DNA of 64,000 bases. Source: Terrimicrobium sacchariphilum (GTDB taxonomy: Bacteria; Verrucomicrobiota; Verrucomicrobiia; Chthoniobacterales; Terrimicrobiaceae). Made by a program: the position numbers and the translations under genes. Positions 7,374-17,513 of this stretch are shown piece by piece; position 1 is the first letter of the stretch, and each line of letters begins with the position of its first letter. Under the pieces are notes generated by a model. That model saw nothing but the letters and a program-made list of their open reading frames with translations. It searched no databases and was not told the origin of the DNA. The stretch lies in contig NZ_BDCO01000003.1 in NCBI RefSeq assembly GCF_001613545.1, positions 434,001 through 498,000 on the forward strand, written 5' to 3'.

Positions 7374-9197
7374 ATGAACAGGGTGAAATCAGCTTTGCTG
7401 GGGACATTGGTGGGAACGCTTGCAATATTCGACGCGCAGGCAACACAGTACACATGGACCGGAGCGCAGAATCGCTATTCGGTGAACTCGGGAAACTGGA
7501 GTTCCACTCCGACATTCACTGCGAGTGACACCATATATTTCTCGCAGTATGCCGGCGAATCCGCCAGCCGGGTGGTGGAGATTTCCGATGCCTTTTCGAT
7601 TGGAGCATTGGTCTTTGGTTCGGAAACAGGCCTCACTGGCAATGCCACCTCGGTGATCGGTTCCAATACCTTCGCCATCACGGTGGCAGGTGCTTCCGGC
7701 TCATCTCTTGGTCTTTCCGGCAGCCTGGCGTCGACCAATGTGGGCCTCTGGCTTCAGTCGGGAGCTGGGGCGAATGGATTCTATTACAGCAACAGCGGCA
7801 CCCCGTCCTCATCGCGGTCCGGTGTGGCGATCAACCTGACCTCCCCGAGCGTCACCTTCGTCAATGACTCGGCCAATCCATTTTATCTGAATTCCCGGAT
7901 AACGGGAACAGGCGGGCTGGTTTTGCAAAACGGGTCGTGGGTGATCAACTACAACTCGACTGCGAACGCAACATCGAGTTCTTTCACGGGAGGCCTTACC
8001 ATTGAGAATGCGTCACTGGATCTCAATGTCGGGACTGGCGTGAACAGTGACAATTCGTACAGTCCTCTGGGCAAAGGTCTCATCACGCTGGGATTGAGCG
8101 GATCGGACAAGGATGCGACCTTTGTGTTTACACAATTGACTCGTCCCGGGAGTAATACCAATCGACTGTCGGCGACATCGGGAAATATGATTTCCGTTTC
8201 GGACGGTACTGGTGCTCGCACCATCCGAAATGGAAATGATCAAAAGAAGGAGCTGTATACCACAATAACCGTCAATGGCTCTTCGACGCTGACTCTGGAC
8301 AATTCCAATATCAGTGGAGCTGTCTTTGAAATCAGCGCAACGAATTCGGGCGGCGGAGTCAGCACCCAGAACGATCTTCTCACCGGCCTAAGGGGCACGG
8401 GCAACCTGTACCTGACAGGAGGCGGTACTTTCTACACCAAGGCTGGCCTCGTAGTCCCGGAAAATGGTGTGCGCAACAGCTTCACGGGCAAGACTACAGT
8501 GCACCAGGGAACGTTGCAGTTTCAAGGTGATGGAGGTTTCCAGAAAACCTCGGTTATTCAGGTCGACAAAAACGGTGTGCTGGATGTCTCGGGGACTACC
8601 AGCGGCTCCTACACGATCGGAAGTAGTTCGTACCTGAGCGGTCCACAGACGCAAACCTTGAGCGGCACAGGCCAGGTGGTCGGTACCATACTGCTCGGGT
8701 CCCAGTCGGTTCTGCGTGCGGGAGGAACGGATTCCGGCTCCTATCGAGCTGCGCTTACTTTTACCAGCGACCTCTCACTAGGGCCGCTGACGATCGCCGA
8801 TATTGGCAGTTCATACTATGGCGCAGTCGATACGACGGGAGCTCTGGCTTATGCCGGTGAACTCCGCATCACTCTGGCTTCGGGTTTCACGGCGGGAGGT
8901 AGTTACGACCTCTTCAACTTCGCCTCGCTCGTCGCGGCGGACTTTTCCAGCGTCACCGTCTACTCGGGCGCGACCTCCTGGGGTAGCCTGGCTCTCGGCT
9001 CCGGGGGATTTTCCAGCGTCTGGCTCGGGCAGGTGAACGGGCAGGATTACGCTTTTGATCAGGCCACGGGACAACTCACTGTGAGCGTGGTGCCGGAGCC
9101 TGGCACAATGGCGTTGCTGGGTCTCGCCGGCGCGGTCCTGGCCATGAAAGTGCGGAAAACGCTTCGGCGTCGCGAGGGAGAGATCGCGGGAGCTTAG
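7374..9197 (+). CDS. PEP-CTERM protein with autotransporter-associated beta-strand repeats
   Basis: This is a 607-residue exported protein. ATG 7374 follows a good ribosome-binding site (AAGGGA, 7360s). The N-terminal signal segment (SALLGTLVGTLAIFDAQA) leads into a Gly/Ser/Thr/Asn-rich beta-helix-like body with almost no Cys. A PATR-type repeat is visible around nt 8460-8600 (NSFTGKTTVHQGTLQ). The C-terminus carries a PEP-CTERM sorting signal: VPEPGT, a hydrophobic segment (MALLGLAGAVLAM) and a basic tail (RKTLRRR). Proteins with this signal are normally processed by an exosortase and are linked to exopolysaccharide; no exosortase gene is in this window. It probably ends up at the cell surface. 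The shared upstream palindrome suggests co-regulation with the S51/BPL_N protein. Confidence 0.9.
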   Translation: MNRVKSALLGTLVGTLAIFDAQATQYTWTGAQNRYSVNSGNWSSTPTFTASDTIYFSQYAGESASRVVEISDAFSIGALVFGSETGLTGNATSVIGSNTFAITVAGASGSSLGLSGSLASTNVGLWLQSGAGANGFYYSNSGTPSSSRSGVAINLTSPSVTFVNDSANPFYLNSRITGTGGLVLQNGSWVINYNSTANATSSSFTGGLTIENASLDLNVGTGVNSDNSYSPLGKGLITLGLSGSDKDATFVFTQLTRPGSNTNRLSATSGNMISVSDGTGARTIRNGNDQKKELYTTITVNGSSTLTLDNSNISGAVFEISATNSGGGVSTQNDLLTGLRGTGNLYLTGGGTFYTKAGLVVPENGVRNSFTGKTTVHQGTLQFQGDGGFQKTSVIQVDKNGVLDVSGTTSGSYTIGSSSYLSGPQTQTLSGTGQVVGTILLGSQSVLRAGGTDSGSYRAALTFTSDLSLGPLTIADIGSSYYGAVDTTGALAYAGELRITLASGFTAGGSYDLFNFASLVAADFSSVTVYSGATSWGSLALGSGGFSSVWLGQVNGQDYAFDQATGQLTVSVVPEPGTMALLGLAGAVLAMKVRKTLRRREGEIAGA

Positions 9198-9210
9198 CTC
9201 CGACGCGTCA

Positions 9211-9765
9211 TTATGCCTCGAATTCCGGGGGTACGCTTTTCACGGGCTTGTCGGGATCGGGCGGGGTGAGGGTACGGTCGAGAAGCTCCCGGGCCCGGGA
9301 CAGCAGCTCGCGCAGCCAACGCTGCTCCGTGGCGGAGAATGTCCCTCGCAATTCGTCGATCCAGGCAAATTTCTCCAGCTCCATCTCTTTGAGCAGGGCC
9401 TGCCCTTTCTCTGAGATCTTCACGCAGCAGGCCCGGCGGTCGTGGGGGTTATCCACGCGGGCGAGCAGGCCGGAGTGCTCCAGGGTGTCGAGCAATCCAG
9501 TCATGGTTGCCGGACGAACGCCTGCGGCCTGAGAGAGATCGGTGGAGCGCAGGCTGCCCGTTGGCGAATTGTCCAGCAGCGTCAATATGACATAGCGGGT
9601 TTCATTAAGGCCATATTGCTCCAGAAAGGTCCCCCCGCATCGGTTTGCGAGATCGCCGACCTCCAGGAGATCGATGAAGACCTCGAAAGCGCCGAGATTT
9701 TCATCCGACATCCGCGCGGTGATCGCCTCCCGGAGGCTGCTGTATCGATTGGGCCGCGCGCGCAT
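9211..9765 (-). CDS. MarR-family transcriptional regulator
   Basis: A 184-residue winged-helix regulator. The MarR core is clear: NETRYVILTLLDN, then the recognition region LSQAAGVRPATMTGLLDTLEHSGL, and the wing VDNPHDRRACCVKISEKG. It starts 3 bp after the stop of the RND permease gene and is the last gene of the efflux operon, so it is likely made with the pump and may respond to its substrates. ATG 9765 is the first start; the Met at residue 19 (MSDENLG) is an alternative. It converges with the PEP-CTERM gene with 13 bp between stop codons. Confidence 0.9.
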   Translation of the reverse strand: MRARPNRYSSLREAITARMSDENLGAFEVFIDLLEVGDLANRCGGTFLEQYGLNETRYVILTLLDNSPTGSLRSTDLSQAAGVRPATMTGLLDTLEHSGLLARVDNPHDRRACCVKISEKGQALLKEMELEKFAWIDELRGTFSATEQRWLRELLSRARELLDRTLTPPDPDKPVKSVPPEFEA

Positions 9766-9768
9766 TCT

Positions 9769-12700
9769 TTAGGCGGTGTGGGGTTCCGTGGGTTTGGTGG
9801 TCAAGGACACATTCTTCGGCTTTGCGCGGAAGAGACGCTGAATCACGACGAAGAACAGCGGCACCAGCAGGATGCCGAGGAAGGTCGATGCGAGCGTGCC
9901 GCCGATCACGCCGGTGCCGATGGCGTTCTGGCCGCCTGATCCAGCACCCGTCGAGATGGCCAGAGGCACGACGCCGAGGCCAAATGCGAGCGATGTCATC
10001 AGGATTGGTCGCAGCCGCTGCCGGGCTGCCTCCAGTGCGGCCGTGACGAGATCCATCCCTTCCTCGAAGTTGGCCTTGGCAAACTCCACGATCAGAATGG
10101 CGTTCTTTGCCGACAGACCCACGATGGTCAGGATGCCGACCTGCAAGAACACGTCATTCGACAAGCCTCGCCCCCAGGTCGCGAGCACAGCTCCAAAGAC
10201 TCCCAGCGGCACAGCGAGCAGCACGGCGATCGGAATGGCCCAGTTTTCATAGAGCGCGGCAAGGCAGAGAAAGACGACAACGAGCGAGATGATGTAAAGC
10301 GATCCCGCCTGCGCCCCGGCGGCGCGTTCTTCGTAGGACAATCCCGTCCATTCGAATCCCACGCCCGGAGGCATCTTGGCGGCGATATTTTCCATGGCAG
10401 TCATCGCATCGCCCGTGCTCAGGCCGGGCGAGGCATTGCCTTGGATTTGCATCGAGGGCCGGCCGTTATAGCGCTCCAGCCGCGGTGACCCGTAGGTCCA
10501 GTGTCCTGTGGCAAAGGCCGAGAAGGGCACCATTTGTCCGGAGGCATTGCGCACGTACCAGGTGCCAAGATCATCCGGTTTCATGCGCGACTCGGGCTTG
10601 CCCTGGATGAATACACGCTTGACGCGACCGCGATCGACGAAGTCATTCACGTAGGAGGAACCCCAGGCCGCCGAGAGGGTCGAGTTGATGTCCGCGATGG
10701 TCAGCCCCAGGGCGCTGGCCTTCTCGCGATCGATCTCGACTTCAAACTGTGGCTCGTCATTCAAACCGTTAGGGCGCACGCCCGCGAGGCTCGGGTCCTT
10801 CGCGGCCATGCCGAGGAGCTGATTGCGGGCGTTCATCAGCGTTTCATGACCGACATTGCCGACGTCCATCAGCTGAAAGTCAAAGCCGCTCGCATTGCCG
10901 AGCTCCATCACGGCGGGCGGGGCGATAGGGAATACCATAGCCTCGCGGATCGCCATGAAGCGCCCCATGGCCCGCTGCGCGATGGCCTGCACCTTGTTTT
11001 CCTTGCCAGGCCGCACGGCCCAGTCCTTCATGCGGATGAAGGCGAGGCCGGAGTTCTGCCCGCGTCCGGCAAAGCTGAATCCCGCCACCGTAAATACGCC
11101 TTCCACGTTTTTGCCCTCCTCGTTGAGGAGATAGTTGCGCACCTTGGCCAGCACGCTTTCGGTATTCTCGATGGTGCTGCCGGGGGGCAGGGTTACGAGG
11201 GCAAACATGCGGCCCTGGTCCTCATCGGGCAGGAAGGACTTCGGCAGGCTCTGCATGATGATGACCATCGCGCCAACCACAGCGGCATAGATGACAAGAT
11301 AACGCCCCGACCGCTTCAGGATGTGCTGCACCGTCGCTCCATAGCGATGGGTGCCGCGATCAAAAGTGCGGTTGAACCATCCGAAGAATCCCTTGCGATG
11401 CAGGGAGTGTCCTTTTTGCACCGGCTTGAGCAGCGTGGCACAAAGTGAGGGTGTCAATACGATGGCGACGAGCACCGACAGCATCATCGCTGAGACGATC
11501 GTGATGGAAAACTGGCGGTAGATCACGCCAGTCGATCCGCCAAAGAATGCCATCGGGATAAACACCGCTGAGAGGACGAGACCGATGGCGATCAGTGCGC
11601 CAGTGATCTGATCCATCGATTTTCGTGTCGCCTCCAGCGGAGAAATTCCCTCCTCCGACATCACGCGCTCGACGTTCTCCACCACGACGATGGCGTCGTC
11701 GACCAGCAGACCGATGGCCAGCACCATTCCAAACATCGTGAGCGTATTGATGGAAAATCCAAACGCCGCCAGCATGCCAAAGGTGCCGAGCAGCACCACA
11801 GGCACGGCGATGGTCGGAATGAGCGTCGCGCGGAAATTCTGCAGGAACAGGTACATCACGCAGAACACGAGGAAGATCGCCTCGAAGAGCGTCTTCACCA
11901 CCTCCTCGATCGACAGTTCGATGAAGGGCGCGGTATCCAGCGGATAGATGACCTCGAGGCCCTCCGGGAAGTTGGGCCGCAGCTTCTCGATCGTGTGCTT
12001 GACGTTCTCCACCGTGGTGAGGGCGTTGGCCCCCGTGGCGAGGCGGATCGCCAGGCCCGAGGCCGGCTTCCCATTGTACTTGGCGGTGATGGAGTAGTTT
12101 TCCGCGCCCAGCGTGACCTCTGCCACATCGCGCAGGCGCACCTGTCCGCCGTCTGGGTTTACTTTGAGCAGGATATTTCCAAACTCCTCCGGCGTGGTCA
12201 TGCGCGTGGGGCCCACGACCGTCGCATTCAGCTGCTGACCTTTTACCGAGGGCAGCCCGCCGAGTTCGCCCGCTGCCACCTGCACGTTCTGCGCCGCGAT
12301 GGCTGCGCGCACGTCGCCGGGCGTGAGCTGGTAATTGTTCAGTTTTGCGGGATCGAGCCAGATGCGCATCGCGTACTGCGAGCCGAATACCTGAAAGTCG
12401 CCGACGCCCTCCGTGCGGCTCACCGGGTCCTGCACCGTCGAGACGATGAAATCCGCGACGTCCTTGTCGGTCATCTTGCCGTCTTCCGAGACGAAGCCGA
12501 CGACGAGCAGAAAGTTGCGGGTCGACTTGGCCACGCGGATGCCCTGCTGCTGCACCTCCTGCGGGAGGAGCGGCGTGGCGAGCGCGAGCTTGTTCTGCAC
12601 CTGCACCTGCGCCACGTCGGGATTCGTCCCCTGGCGGAAGGTGAGGGTGATCGTCATCTGCCCGTCCTTCGTGCTCTCCGAGCTGAAGTAGATCAGGTTG

Positions 12701-12924
12701 TCGATGCCGTTCATCTGCTGCTCGATCACCTGCACGACGGAGCTCTGCACCGTCGCGGCCGACGCGCCGGGGTAGTTTACGGAAATGGCGATCGCGGGCG
12801 GCGCGATGTTCGGGTACTGAGCGATTGGTAGTTTCGTCAGCGCGAGGCCACCTGTCAGCATGATGACCAGCGCGATCACCCATGCGAAAACCGGGCGATC
12901 GATGAAATAGCGGGCCAGATTCAT
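9769..12924 (-). CDS. RND multidrug efflux permease, AcrB/HAE1 family
   Basis: This 1051-residue inner-membrane proton-driven transporter matches the usual AcrB length. It opens with the typical [20 protein letters not shown], and ATG 12924 overlaps the stop of the membrane-fusion gene by 4 nt (ATGA), so the longer upstream frame to 13044 is rejected. The TM4 proton-relay motif [18 protein letters not shown] carries the two essential Asp residues. The porter-domain stretch [22 protein letters not shown] and the C-terminal [14 protein letters not shown] are also conserved. It pairs with the adaptor encoded upstream; no outer-membrane channel gene of the TolC type is next to it, so it probably shares one encoded elsewhere. 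Substrates are likely hydrophobic or amphiphilic toxic compounds. Confidence 0.96.
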   Translation of the reverse strand: MNLARYFIDRPVFAWVIALVIMLTGGLALTKLPIAQYPNIAPPAIAISVNYPGASAATVQSSVVQVIEQQMNGIDNLIYFSSESTKDGQMTITLTFRQGTNPDVAQVQVQNKLALATPLLPQEVQQQGIRVAKSTRNFLLVVGFVSEDGKMTDKDVADFIVSTVQDPVSRTEGVGDFQVFGSQYAMRIWLDPAKLNNYQLTPGDVRAAIAAQNVQVAAGELGGLPSVKGQQLNATVVGPTRMTTPEEFGNILLKVNPDGGQVRLRDVAEVTLGAENYSITAKYNGKPASGLAIRLATGANALTTVENVKHTIEKLRPNFPEGLEVIYPLDTAPFIELSIEEVVKTLFEAIFLVFCVMYLFLQNFRATLIPTIAVPVVLLGTFGMLAAFGFSINTLTMFGMVLAIGLLVDDAIVVVENVERVMSEEGISPLEATRKSMDQITGALIAIGLVLSAVFIPMAFFGGSTGVIYRQFSITIVSAMMLSVLVAIVLTPSLCATLLKPVQKGHSLHRKGFFGWFNRTFDRGTHRYGATVQHILKRSGRYLVIYAAVVGAMVIIMQSLPKSFLPDEDQGRMFALVTLPPGSTIENTESVLAKVRNYLLNEEGKNVEGVFTVAGFSFAGRGQNSGLAFIRMKDWAVRPGKENKVQAIAQRAMGRFMAIREAMVFPIAPPAVMELGNASGFDFQLMDVGNVGHETLMNARNQLLGMAAKDPSLAGVRPNGLNDEPQFEVEIDREKASALGLTIADINSTLSAAWGSSYVNDFVDRGRVKRVFIQGKPESRMKPDDLGTWYVRNASGQMVPFSAFATGHWTYGSPRLERYNGRPSMQIQGNASPGLSTGDAMTAMENIAAKMPPGVGFEWTGLSYEERAAGAQAGSLYIISLVVVFLCLAALYENWAIPIAVLLAVPLGVFGAVLATWGRGLSNDVFLQVGILTIVGLSAKNAILIVEFAKANFEEGMDLVTAALEAARQRLRPILMTSLAFGLGVVPLAISTGAGSGGQNAIGTGVIGGTLASTFLGILLVPLFFVVIQRLFRAKPKNVSLTTKPTEPHTA

Positions 12925-14087
12925 GCGCCCTCCTTGCCGTCCTTGGTGATTTCCGAGGGAACGACCTTTGCGCCGGGAGCGGTCTTTTGCAGACCCTCGA
13001 CGATCACACGGTCGCCCGGTTCGATGCCCTTGGTCACGAGCCACTTGTCACCCACGATGCGGTCGGTCTCGAGCACGCGCGCCTCCACCGTGTTGTCCGC
13101 CTTGACCACGAGCGCTATCGGCTGACCCTTCACATTGCGGGTTACGCCGCGCTGCGGGACGAGCAGACCTTGTTCATTGACGCCCTCGGTGATGAGCGCT
13201 CGGACAAACATTCCCGGCAGCAGCGCCTGCTCCGGATTGGGAAATACCGCGCGCAGTGTCACCGATCCCGTGCCCTGGTCCACGGCGACCTCGGAGAATT
13301 GCAGCTTGCCGGGGTGTTCGTAGGTCGTGCCATCTTCCAGGATCAGCTTTGCCTGTGCCTCCTTGCCATCCACGCCCTTGAGTTCGCCCTGCTGGAACTG
13401 CTTGCGCAGCCGCAGGATTTGCGCGCTGGATTGCGTGACGTCCACGTAGATCGGCTCCAGCTGATACACAGTGGCGAGAGGAATGGTCTGCCCTGTGGTG
13501 ACGAGCGCGCCCTCCGTCACTGACGAGCGGCCAATACGCCCGGAAATTGGGGACATGACCTTGGTATATTCCAGGTTGATCCGTGCGGTCTCCGCATCGG
13601 CCTTGGCGGCTGCGACATTCGCATCGGCCTGCTTCAGCGCGGCGGAGGCGTCGTCGTAGTCCTGCTTGCTGATCACGCTGGAGGTGACGAGTTTCGCCCG
13701 GCGTTGCATGATTAGCCGAGCCACGTCGGCGGCCGCCTCGGCGCGGGCCACGGCGGCCTCGGCGCTGTCGTAGGCGGCCTGGTACCTGGCCGGGTCGATC
13801 TGGTAAAGCTGGTCGCCTTCCTTCACATCGCTGCCTTCCTCATAAAGGCGCTTCAGGATGATGCCGCCAACCTGCGGGCGAACCTCAGCGACCCGGTAGG
13901 CCGATGTGCGGCCAGGCAGCTCGGTGACGATCTCCACCGGCTGCGGATTGATCGTTACCACTCCGACATCCTGTGGCGGCATCTGGGGCATACCCTTGCT
14001 GCCGGGATTGTGTTTGCCGCAGGCTGTGAGGCCAAATCCCACCCCGAGTGCGGTGGCGGCGTAGAGGAAGGTTTTGCTGTTCAACAT
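12921..14087 (-). CDS. RND efflux periplasmic adaptor (AcrA-type membrane fusion protein)
   Basis: A 388-residue lipoprotein: the signal peptide ends in a lipobox (GFGLTACG), so the mature protein is anchored by its N-terminal Cys. The lipoyl half-motifs ([20 protein letters not shown] and [17 protein letters not shown]) surround an alpha-hairpin rich in Ala, Glu and Arg (residues about 100-165), as in AcrA. The C-terminus has the beta-barrel and membrane-proximal domains. The gene starts 5 bp after the tetR stop and overlaps the permease gene by 4 nt. It bridges the RND permease to an outer-membrane channel. Confidence 0.95.
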   Translation of the reverse strand: MLNSKTFLYAATALGVGFGLTACGKHNPGSKGMPQMPPQDVGVVTINPQPVEIVTELPGRTSAYRVAEVRPQVGGIILKRLYEEGSDVKEGDQLYQIDPARYQAAYDSAEAAVARAEAAADVARLIMQRRAKLVTSSVISKQDYDDASAALKQADANVAAAKADAETARINLEYTKVMSPISGRIGRSSVTEGALVTTGQTIPLATVYQLEPIYVDVTQSSAQILRLRKQFQQGELKGVDGKEAQAKLILEDGTTYEHPGKLQFSEVAVDQGTGSVTLRAVFPNPEQALLPGMFVRALITEGVNEQGLLVPQRGVTRNVKGQPIALVVKADNTVEARVLETDRIVGDKWLVTKGIEPGDRVIVEGLQKTAPGAKVVPSEITKDGKEGA

Positions 14088-14092
14088 AGGAG

Positions 14093-14734
14093 TCAGTGGG
14101 AAATAAGGGGTTCGGAGAGCGATTGGGCGGTCGTTTCTTCAGAGCGTCGGAGGGCCTTGGCCACGAAACGGAGTTGAGCGCGCACGCTCTCTTCATTGCT
14201 ATCGTGGACGTGCCCGTAACGGATGTGGGGATGCAAGGCGATGCTCAGGCAGTCGAGCACCGCCTGGGCTGTTTCGGCTGCGTCCGTCTGGCGAAACTCC
14301 CCCGTCTCGACCCCCTGGACAATGAGTTGCCGGAAGGTTTCCTGTAAAAAAGTGTCGTAGTCGCGGATGCAGGGCCAGCCCTCTTCGACGGCCGTGACGA
14401 CCAGTTTAAAGATCTGCCGCTCGTTCTGGAGCAGTTCCTTGTGAAAATCAAAAATGCTCAGAACGCACTGCGAAAGGCGATCCATGGAACCCCCGCCGAT
14501 CGCGACGATCCCAGCCAGTTTGGCCTTGAGGGTGGCAATATTCCTCTCCGCGCAGGACTCGAGAATGGCATTTCGGGAGGGAAAAAACTTGTAGATGTTG
14601 GCCGTAGACATCTGCAGCTCGTCAGCAATGTCTGCGACCGTTGTCTTCATAAAGCCATACTGGCGAAACAGTTGATCCGCCTTGGTCATAATTCGAAGGC
14701 GTGTTTCTTCCTTGCTGGAGCGAACTAAACTCAT
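14093..14734 (-). CDS. TetR-family transcriptional regulator of the efflux operon
   Basis: The product is 213 residues from ATG 14734 (MSLVRSSKEETRLRI); a GTG at 14773 would add 13 residues. The N-terminal TetR helix-turn-helix is clear: IMTKADQLFRQYGFMKTT, then VADIADELQMSTANIYKFFPSR. The C-terminal ligand domain is variable, with three Trp-containing helices. It is the first gene of the tetR-MFP-RND-marR operon and probably represses it. An imperfect 20-bp palindrome lies just upstream at 14769-14788. No clear ribosome-binding site helps choose between the two starts. Confidence 0.88.
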   Translation of the reverse strand: MSLVRSSKEETRLRIMTKADQLFRQYGFMKTTVADIADELQMSTANIYKFFPSRNAILESCAERNIATLKAKLAGIVAIGGGSMDRLSQCVLSIFDFHKELLQNERQIFKLVVTAVEEGWPCIRDYDTFLQETFRQLIVQGVETGEFRQTDAAETAQAVLDCLSIALHPHIRYGHVHDSNEESVRAQLRFVAKALRRSEETTAQSLSEPLISH

Positions 14735-14768
14735 TGAGTGACGGAAAACGTAACTCGTCACCAAAATG

Positions 14769-14788
14769 TTCACAAGGTTATTTGTTAA
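14769..14788. promoter_or_regulatory. Candidate TetR operator (imperfect palindrome)
   Basis: Arms TTCACAA and TTGTTAA, 6 of 7 bases complementary, flank a 6-bp spacer. The site lies 35-54 bp upstream of the tetR ATG, in the AT-rich segment most likely to hold the promoter of the efflux operon. The assignment to this TetR protein is inferred from position and symmetry only. Confidence 0.35.
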
Positions 14789-14907
14789 TGGGATTAAATA
14801 AAAGGCAGCTAAATGTCTGGCAGAAGACCGTGGCTTCCTAGGGCACAGGAAGAAATGGGCGAACGAGTTGGTCAGCCATGGAGTTTTGGCCTATAGGACA
14901 GGTTCCC

Positions 14908-15684
14908 ATGAACCTTAGATTATCACGTTTCCCTCTGCCGGTTGTTCTCGCGGCCTCCGTCCTCGCCAGTGCCTCTCTTGTTTCAGCGCAGGAGGTTTGG
15001 CCGATGCCAAAAGTTCTGCCGACTGTTCCTCCAGGCGTAGCTCAGTCCACTTTTCCTCTTCCTCGCGTAGAGTGGGTAACTCGGGTCGCAGCCACAAATG
15101 CCAAAGCCGAGAAGGTTAAGGATTCGGTCAATTTGATCTTTGACGGAGATTCCATCACCGATGGCTGGCAGACGGGCGGCCAGCAGGTTTGGGCGGAGCG
15201 TTATGGGAAGCTTGGCGCTTTTGATTTTGGCATCAGCGGAGACCGCACCGAGCATCTCCTCTGGAGGCTTTCCTCCGGTCAGGTGGACGGGTTCAAGCCC
15301 AAGCTCGTCGCCATCATGATCGGGACGAACAACCTCGGCGCCCGCCAGTCGGTGGAGGATACCATTGCGGGCGTAAAAGCGGTCGTGGCCGAGTACCGCA
15401 AGCGCCTGCCGGACTCTGTGATCCTGCTCCAGGCCATCTTCCCGCGCGGAGCCAAACCCGAAGATCCTTTCCGCGACAAAATCAAGGCGGTGAACGCGGA
15501 GATCGCCAAGCTCGCGGATGGCGACAAGGTGGTCTACATCGACTTCGGCGACAAATTCCTCGAGCCCGATGGCTCGATCAGCCCGAAGATCATGGCCGAC
15601 GGATTGCACCCCGGACCTGACGGTTACAAGATCTGGGCCGACGCGATCCAGCCGATCATCGACAAATACGTCCCCGCCAAGTAA
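14908..15684 (+). CDS. Secreted GDSL/SGNH-family esterase
   Basis: The product is 258 residues counted from ATG 14908, which follows an AGGACAGG ribosome-binding site and gives a signal peptide (LPVVLAASVLASASLVSA). Block I is FDGDSITDGW with the nucleophile Ser82, block II is GISGDRTEHLLWR, block III is MIGTNNLG with oxyanion-hole Asn, and block V is DGLHPGPDGY with Asp231 and His234. All SGNH catalytic residues are present. The closest type is the acetylhydrolase/PAF-acetylhydrolase-like group, often used to remove acetyl groups from polysaccharides; the substrate here is unknown. The gene ends in a strong hairpin shared with the converging ilvD. Confidence 0.92.
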   Translation: MNLRLSRFPLPVVLAASVLASASLVSAQEVWPMPKVLPTVPPGVAQSTFPLPRVEWVTRVAATNAKAEKVKDSVNLIFDGDSITDGWQTGGQQVWAERYGKLGAFDFGISGDRTEHLLWRLSSGQVDGFKPKLVAIMIGTNNLGARQSVEDTIAGVKAVVAEYRKRLPDSVILLQAIFPRGAKPEDPFRDKIKAVNAEIAKLADGDKVVYIDFGDKFLEPDGSISPKIMADGLHPGPDGYKIWADAIQPIIDKYVPAK

Positions 15685-15699
15685 CGACCTGAGCCGCCC

Positions 15700-15723
15700 G
15701 CGTGCCCTCCGAAGAGGGCACGC
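15700..15723. terminator. Bidirectional terminator between GDSL esterase and ilvD
   Basis: A perfect 10-bp stem GCGTGCCCTC/GAGGGCACGC closes the stable tetraloop CGAA, halfway between two convergent stop codons (15684 and 15739). A short AAATTTT stretch follows on the + side. Likely terminates both transcripts. Confidence 0.8.
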
Positions 15724-15738
15724 AGACGGCAAATTTTC

Positions 15739-17427
15739 CTAGAGCTCCGGAGTCCGGAGCACCGCGCCGGTGTCGGCACTCGTCACCATCGACGCATAGC
15801 GCGCGAGATAGCCGTGTTTCACCTTCGGCTCCGGGCGCTTCCATGCCGCCTTGCGCTTCGCGAGTTCTTCCTGGCTCACCAGCAGCGAAATTTTCCGGTT
15901 GGGGATGTCGATCTCGATCTTGTCGCCAGCTTCCACAAAAGCCAGCGGACCTCCCGCGGCTGCCTCCGGCGAGATATGCCCGATCGCTCCGCCGCGCGTC
16001 GCGCCGGAGAACCGCCCATCCGTGATGAGAGCCACGCTTTCGCCGAGCCCGCGCCCCGCGATGGAGGCCGTTGGCGCCAGCATTTCCTGCATGCCCGGAC
16101 CGCCGCGCGGCCCTTCGTAGCGGATCACCACCACGTCGCCCGCCTTTACCTGGCCGGTGAGGATGCCGACATTCGCGTCGTCCTGCGAATTAAAGATCAC
16201 CGCCGAGCCGGTGAATTGCATCATCGACGGAGCCACGCCCGCCGCCTTCACCACGCAGCCGTCCGGCGCGAGATTGCCGAAGAGAATGGCGAGCCCGCCG
16301 CGCTCCGAGTAGGCGCGATCCCACGGGCGGATCACCTCGGGGTCCTTCACCTCCGCCTCCGAGATCACCTCCCCAAGCGTGCGCCCCGTGACCGTGATCG
16401 TTTCGCGATGCAACTGCCCCTCGCGCTCATCCAGCGTTTTGAGGATCGCCCCGATGCCGCCGGCGCGGTCGATATCCTCCATGTGATGAATGCCCGACGG
16501 CGCGACCTTGCAGATCTGCGGGGTTCGCGCCGCTATGGTGTTAAAGTCCTCCATGCTCAGCGGCACCCCGGCCTCGCGGGCGATGGCGAGCGTGTGCAGG
16601 ATCGTATTCGACGAACCGCCCATTGCCATGTCGAGGGCCAGCGCGTTTTCAAAAGCCTGCCGCGTAAGGATGTCCGACGGGCGGATGTTGTCGCGCACGA
16701 GGCGGATGATCGCCCGTCCCGCCTCGGCAAAGAGCGCATCACGCGCTGGGTCGGTTGCCAGGATGGAACCATTGCCCGGCAGAGCCAGACCCAGCGCCTC
16801 GCAAAGGCAGTTCATGGAATTCGCCGTAAACATCCCCGAGCACGACCCGCAGGTCGGGCAGGCCAGCCGCTCCATCGAGTCGAGCTGGCTCTCGGTGATC
16901 TTGTTGGCGGAAAGCTGGCCGACGGCTTCAAAGACCGAGGCGAGGTTGAGCGCCTTGCCGGTCTCGGGATCGCGCCCTGCCGCCATGGGGCCGCCGGAAA
17001 CAAATACGGTCGGGATGTTCACCCGCGCCGCCGCCATCATCATGCCGGGCACGATCTTGTCGCAGTTCGGGATGCACACCATCCCGTCGAAGCAATGGGC
17101 GCGCAGCATCGTCTCCACCGAGTCGGCGATCAGCTCACGCGAGGCGAGCGAGTATTTCATCCCCGCATGGCCCATGGCGATGCCGTCGTCCACGCCGATC
17201 GTGTTGAACTCAAACGGTACACCGCCTGCCGCACGCACAGCCTCGCGGACTTTCTGCCCCACCACATCGAGATGCGCGTGGCCGGGAATGATCTGCACGA
17301 AGGAATTCGCAATCGCGATGAACGGCTTGTCCCAGTCCTCCTCGGATTGAAGGACGCCGGTGGCGCGTAAAAGACTGCGGTGGGGGGCGCGGTTGGCGCC
17401 TTTTTTGATGGTGTCGCTGATGGCCAT
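15739..17427 (-). CDS. ilvD: Dihydroxy-acid dehydratase
   Basis: This 562-residue enzyme has the normal family length. It dehydrates 2,3-dihydroxy-isovalerate and 2,3-dihydroxy-3-methylvalerate in valine, isoleucine and leucine synthesis, in the cytoplasm, with an iron-sulfur cluster. Cluster cysteines are visible in [15 protein letters not shown] and [19 protein letters not shown]. The C-terminal EDD signature [20 protein letters not shown] is intact. The product begins [24 protein letters not shown], the usual N-terminus. It is transcribed away from a LysR gene with 86 bp between start codons, which suggests control by that regulator. No other ilv gene is adjacent. Confidence 0.97.
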   Translation of the reverse strand: MAISDTIKKGANRAPHRSLLRATGVLQSEEDWDKPFIAIANSFVQIIPGHAHLDVVGQKVREAVRAAGGVPFEFNTIGVDDGIAMGHAGMKYSLASRELIADSVETMLRAHCFDGMVCIPNCDKIVPGMMMAAARVNIPTVFVSGGPMAAGRDPETGKALNLASVFEAVGQLSANKITESQLDSMERLACPTCGSCSGMFTANSMNCLCEALGLALPGNGSILATDPARDALFAEAGRAIIRLVRDNIRPSDILTRQAFENALALDMAMGGSSNTILHTLAIAREAGVPLSMEDFNTIAARTPQICKVAPSGIHHMEDIDRAGGIGAILKTLDEREGQLHRETITVTGRTLGEVISEAEVKDPEVIRPWDRAYSERGGLAILFGNLAPDGCVVKAAGVAPSMMQFTGSAVIFNSQDDANVGILTGQVKAGDVVVIRYEGPRGGPGMQEMLAPTASIAGRGLGESVALITDGRFSGATRGGAIGHISPEAAAGGPLAFVEAGDKIEIDIPNRKISLLVSQEELAKRKAAWKRPEPKVKHGYLARYASMVTSADTGAVLRTPEL

Positions 17428-17513
17428 GTTTGCGGTTGCTTGCGGCAGAGTATTGGAGATTTGCGGTATATGATGGAATGACTTGTTTTGAACGGATATG
17501 ATATCAAATCGGT

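Noticed and set aside
9183-9201. Small GGAGC-TTA-GCTCC hairpin at the end of the PEP-CTERM gene
   Set aside because: Only a 5-bp stem and no T-run; too weak to call a terminator.
11360-12883. 507-codon frame on the same strand as the RND permease
   Set aside because: It is a long shadow frame of the GC-rich permease gene, with low-complexity Arg/Gly/Ala composition and no domain.
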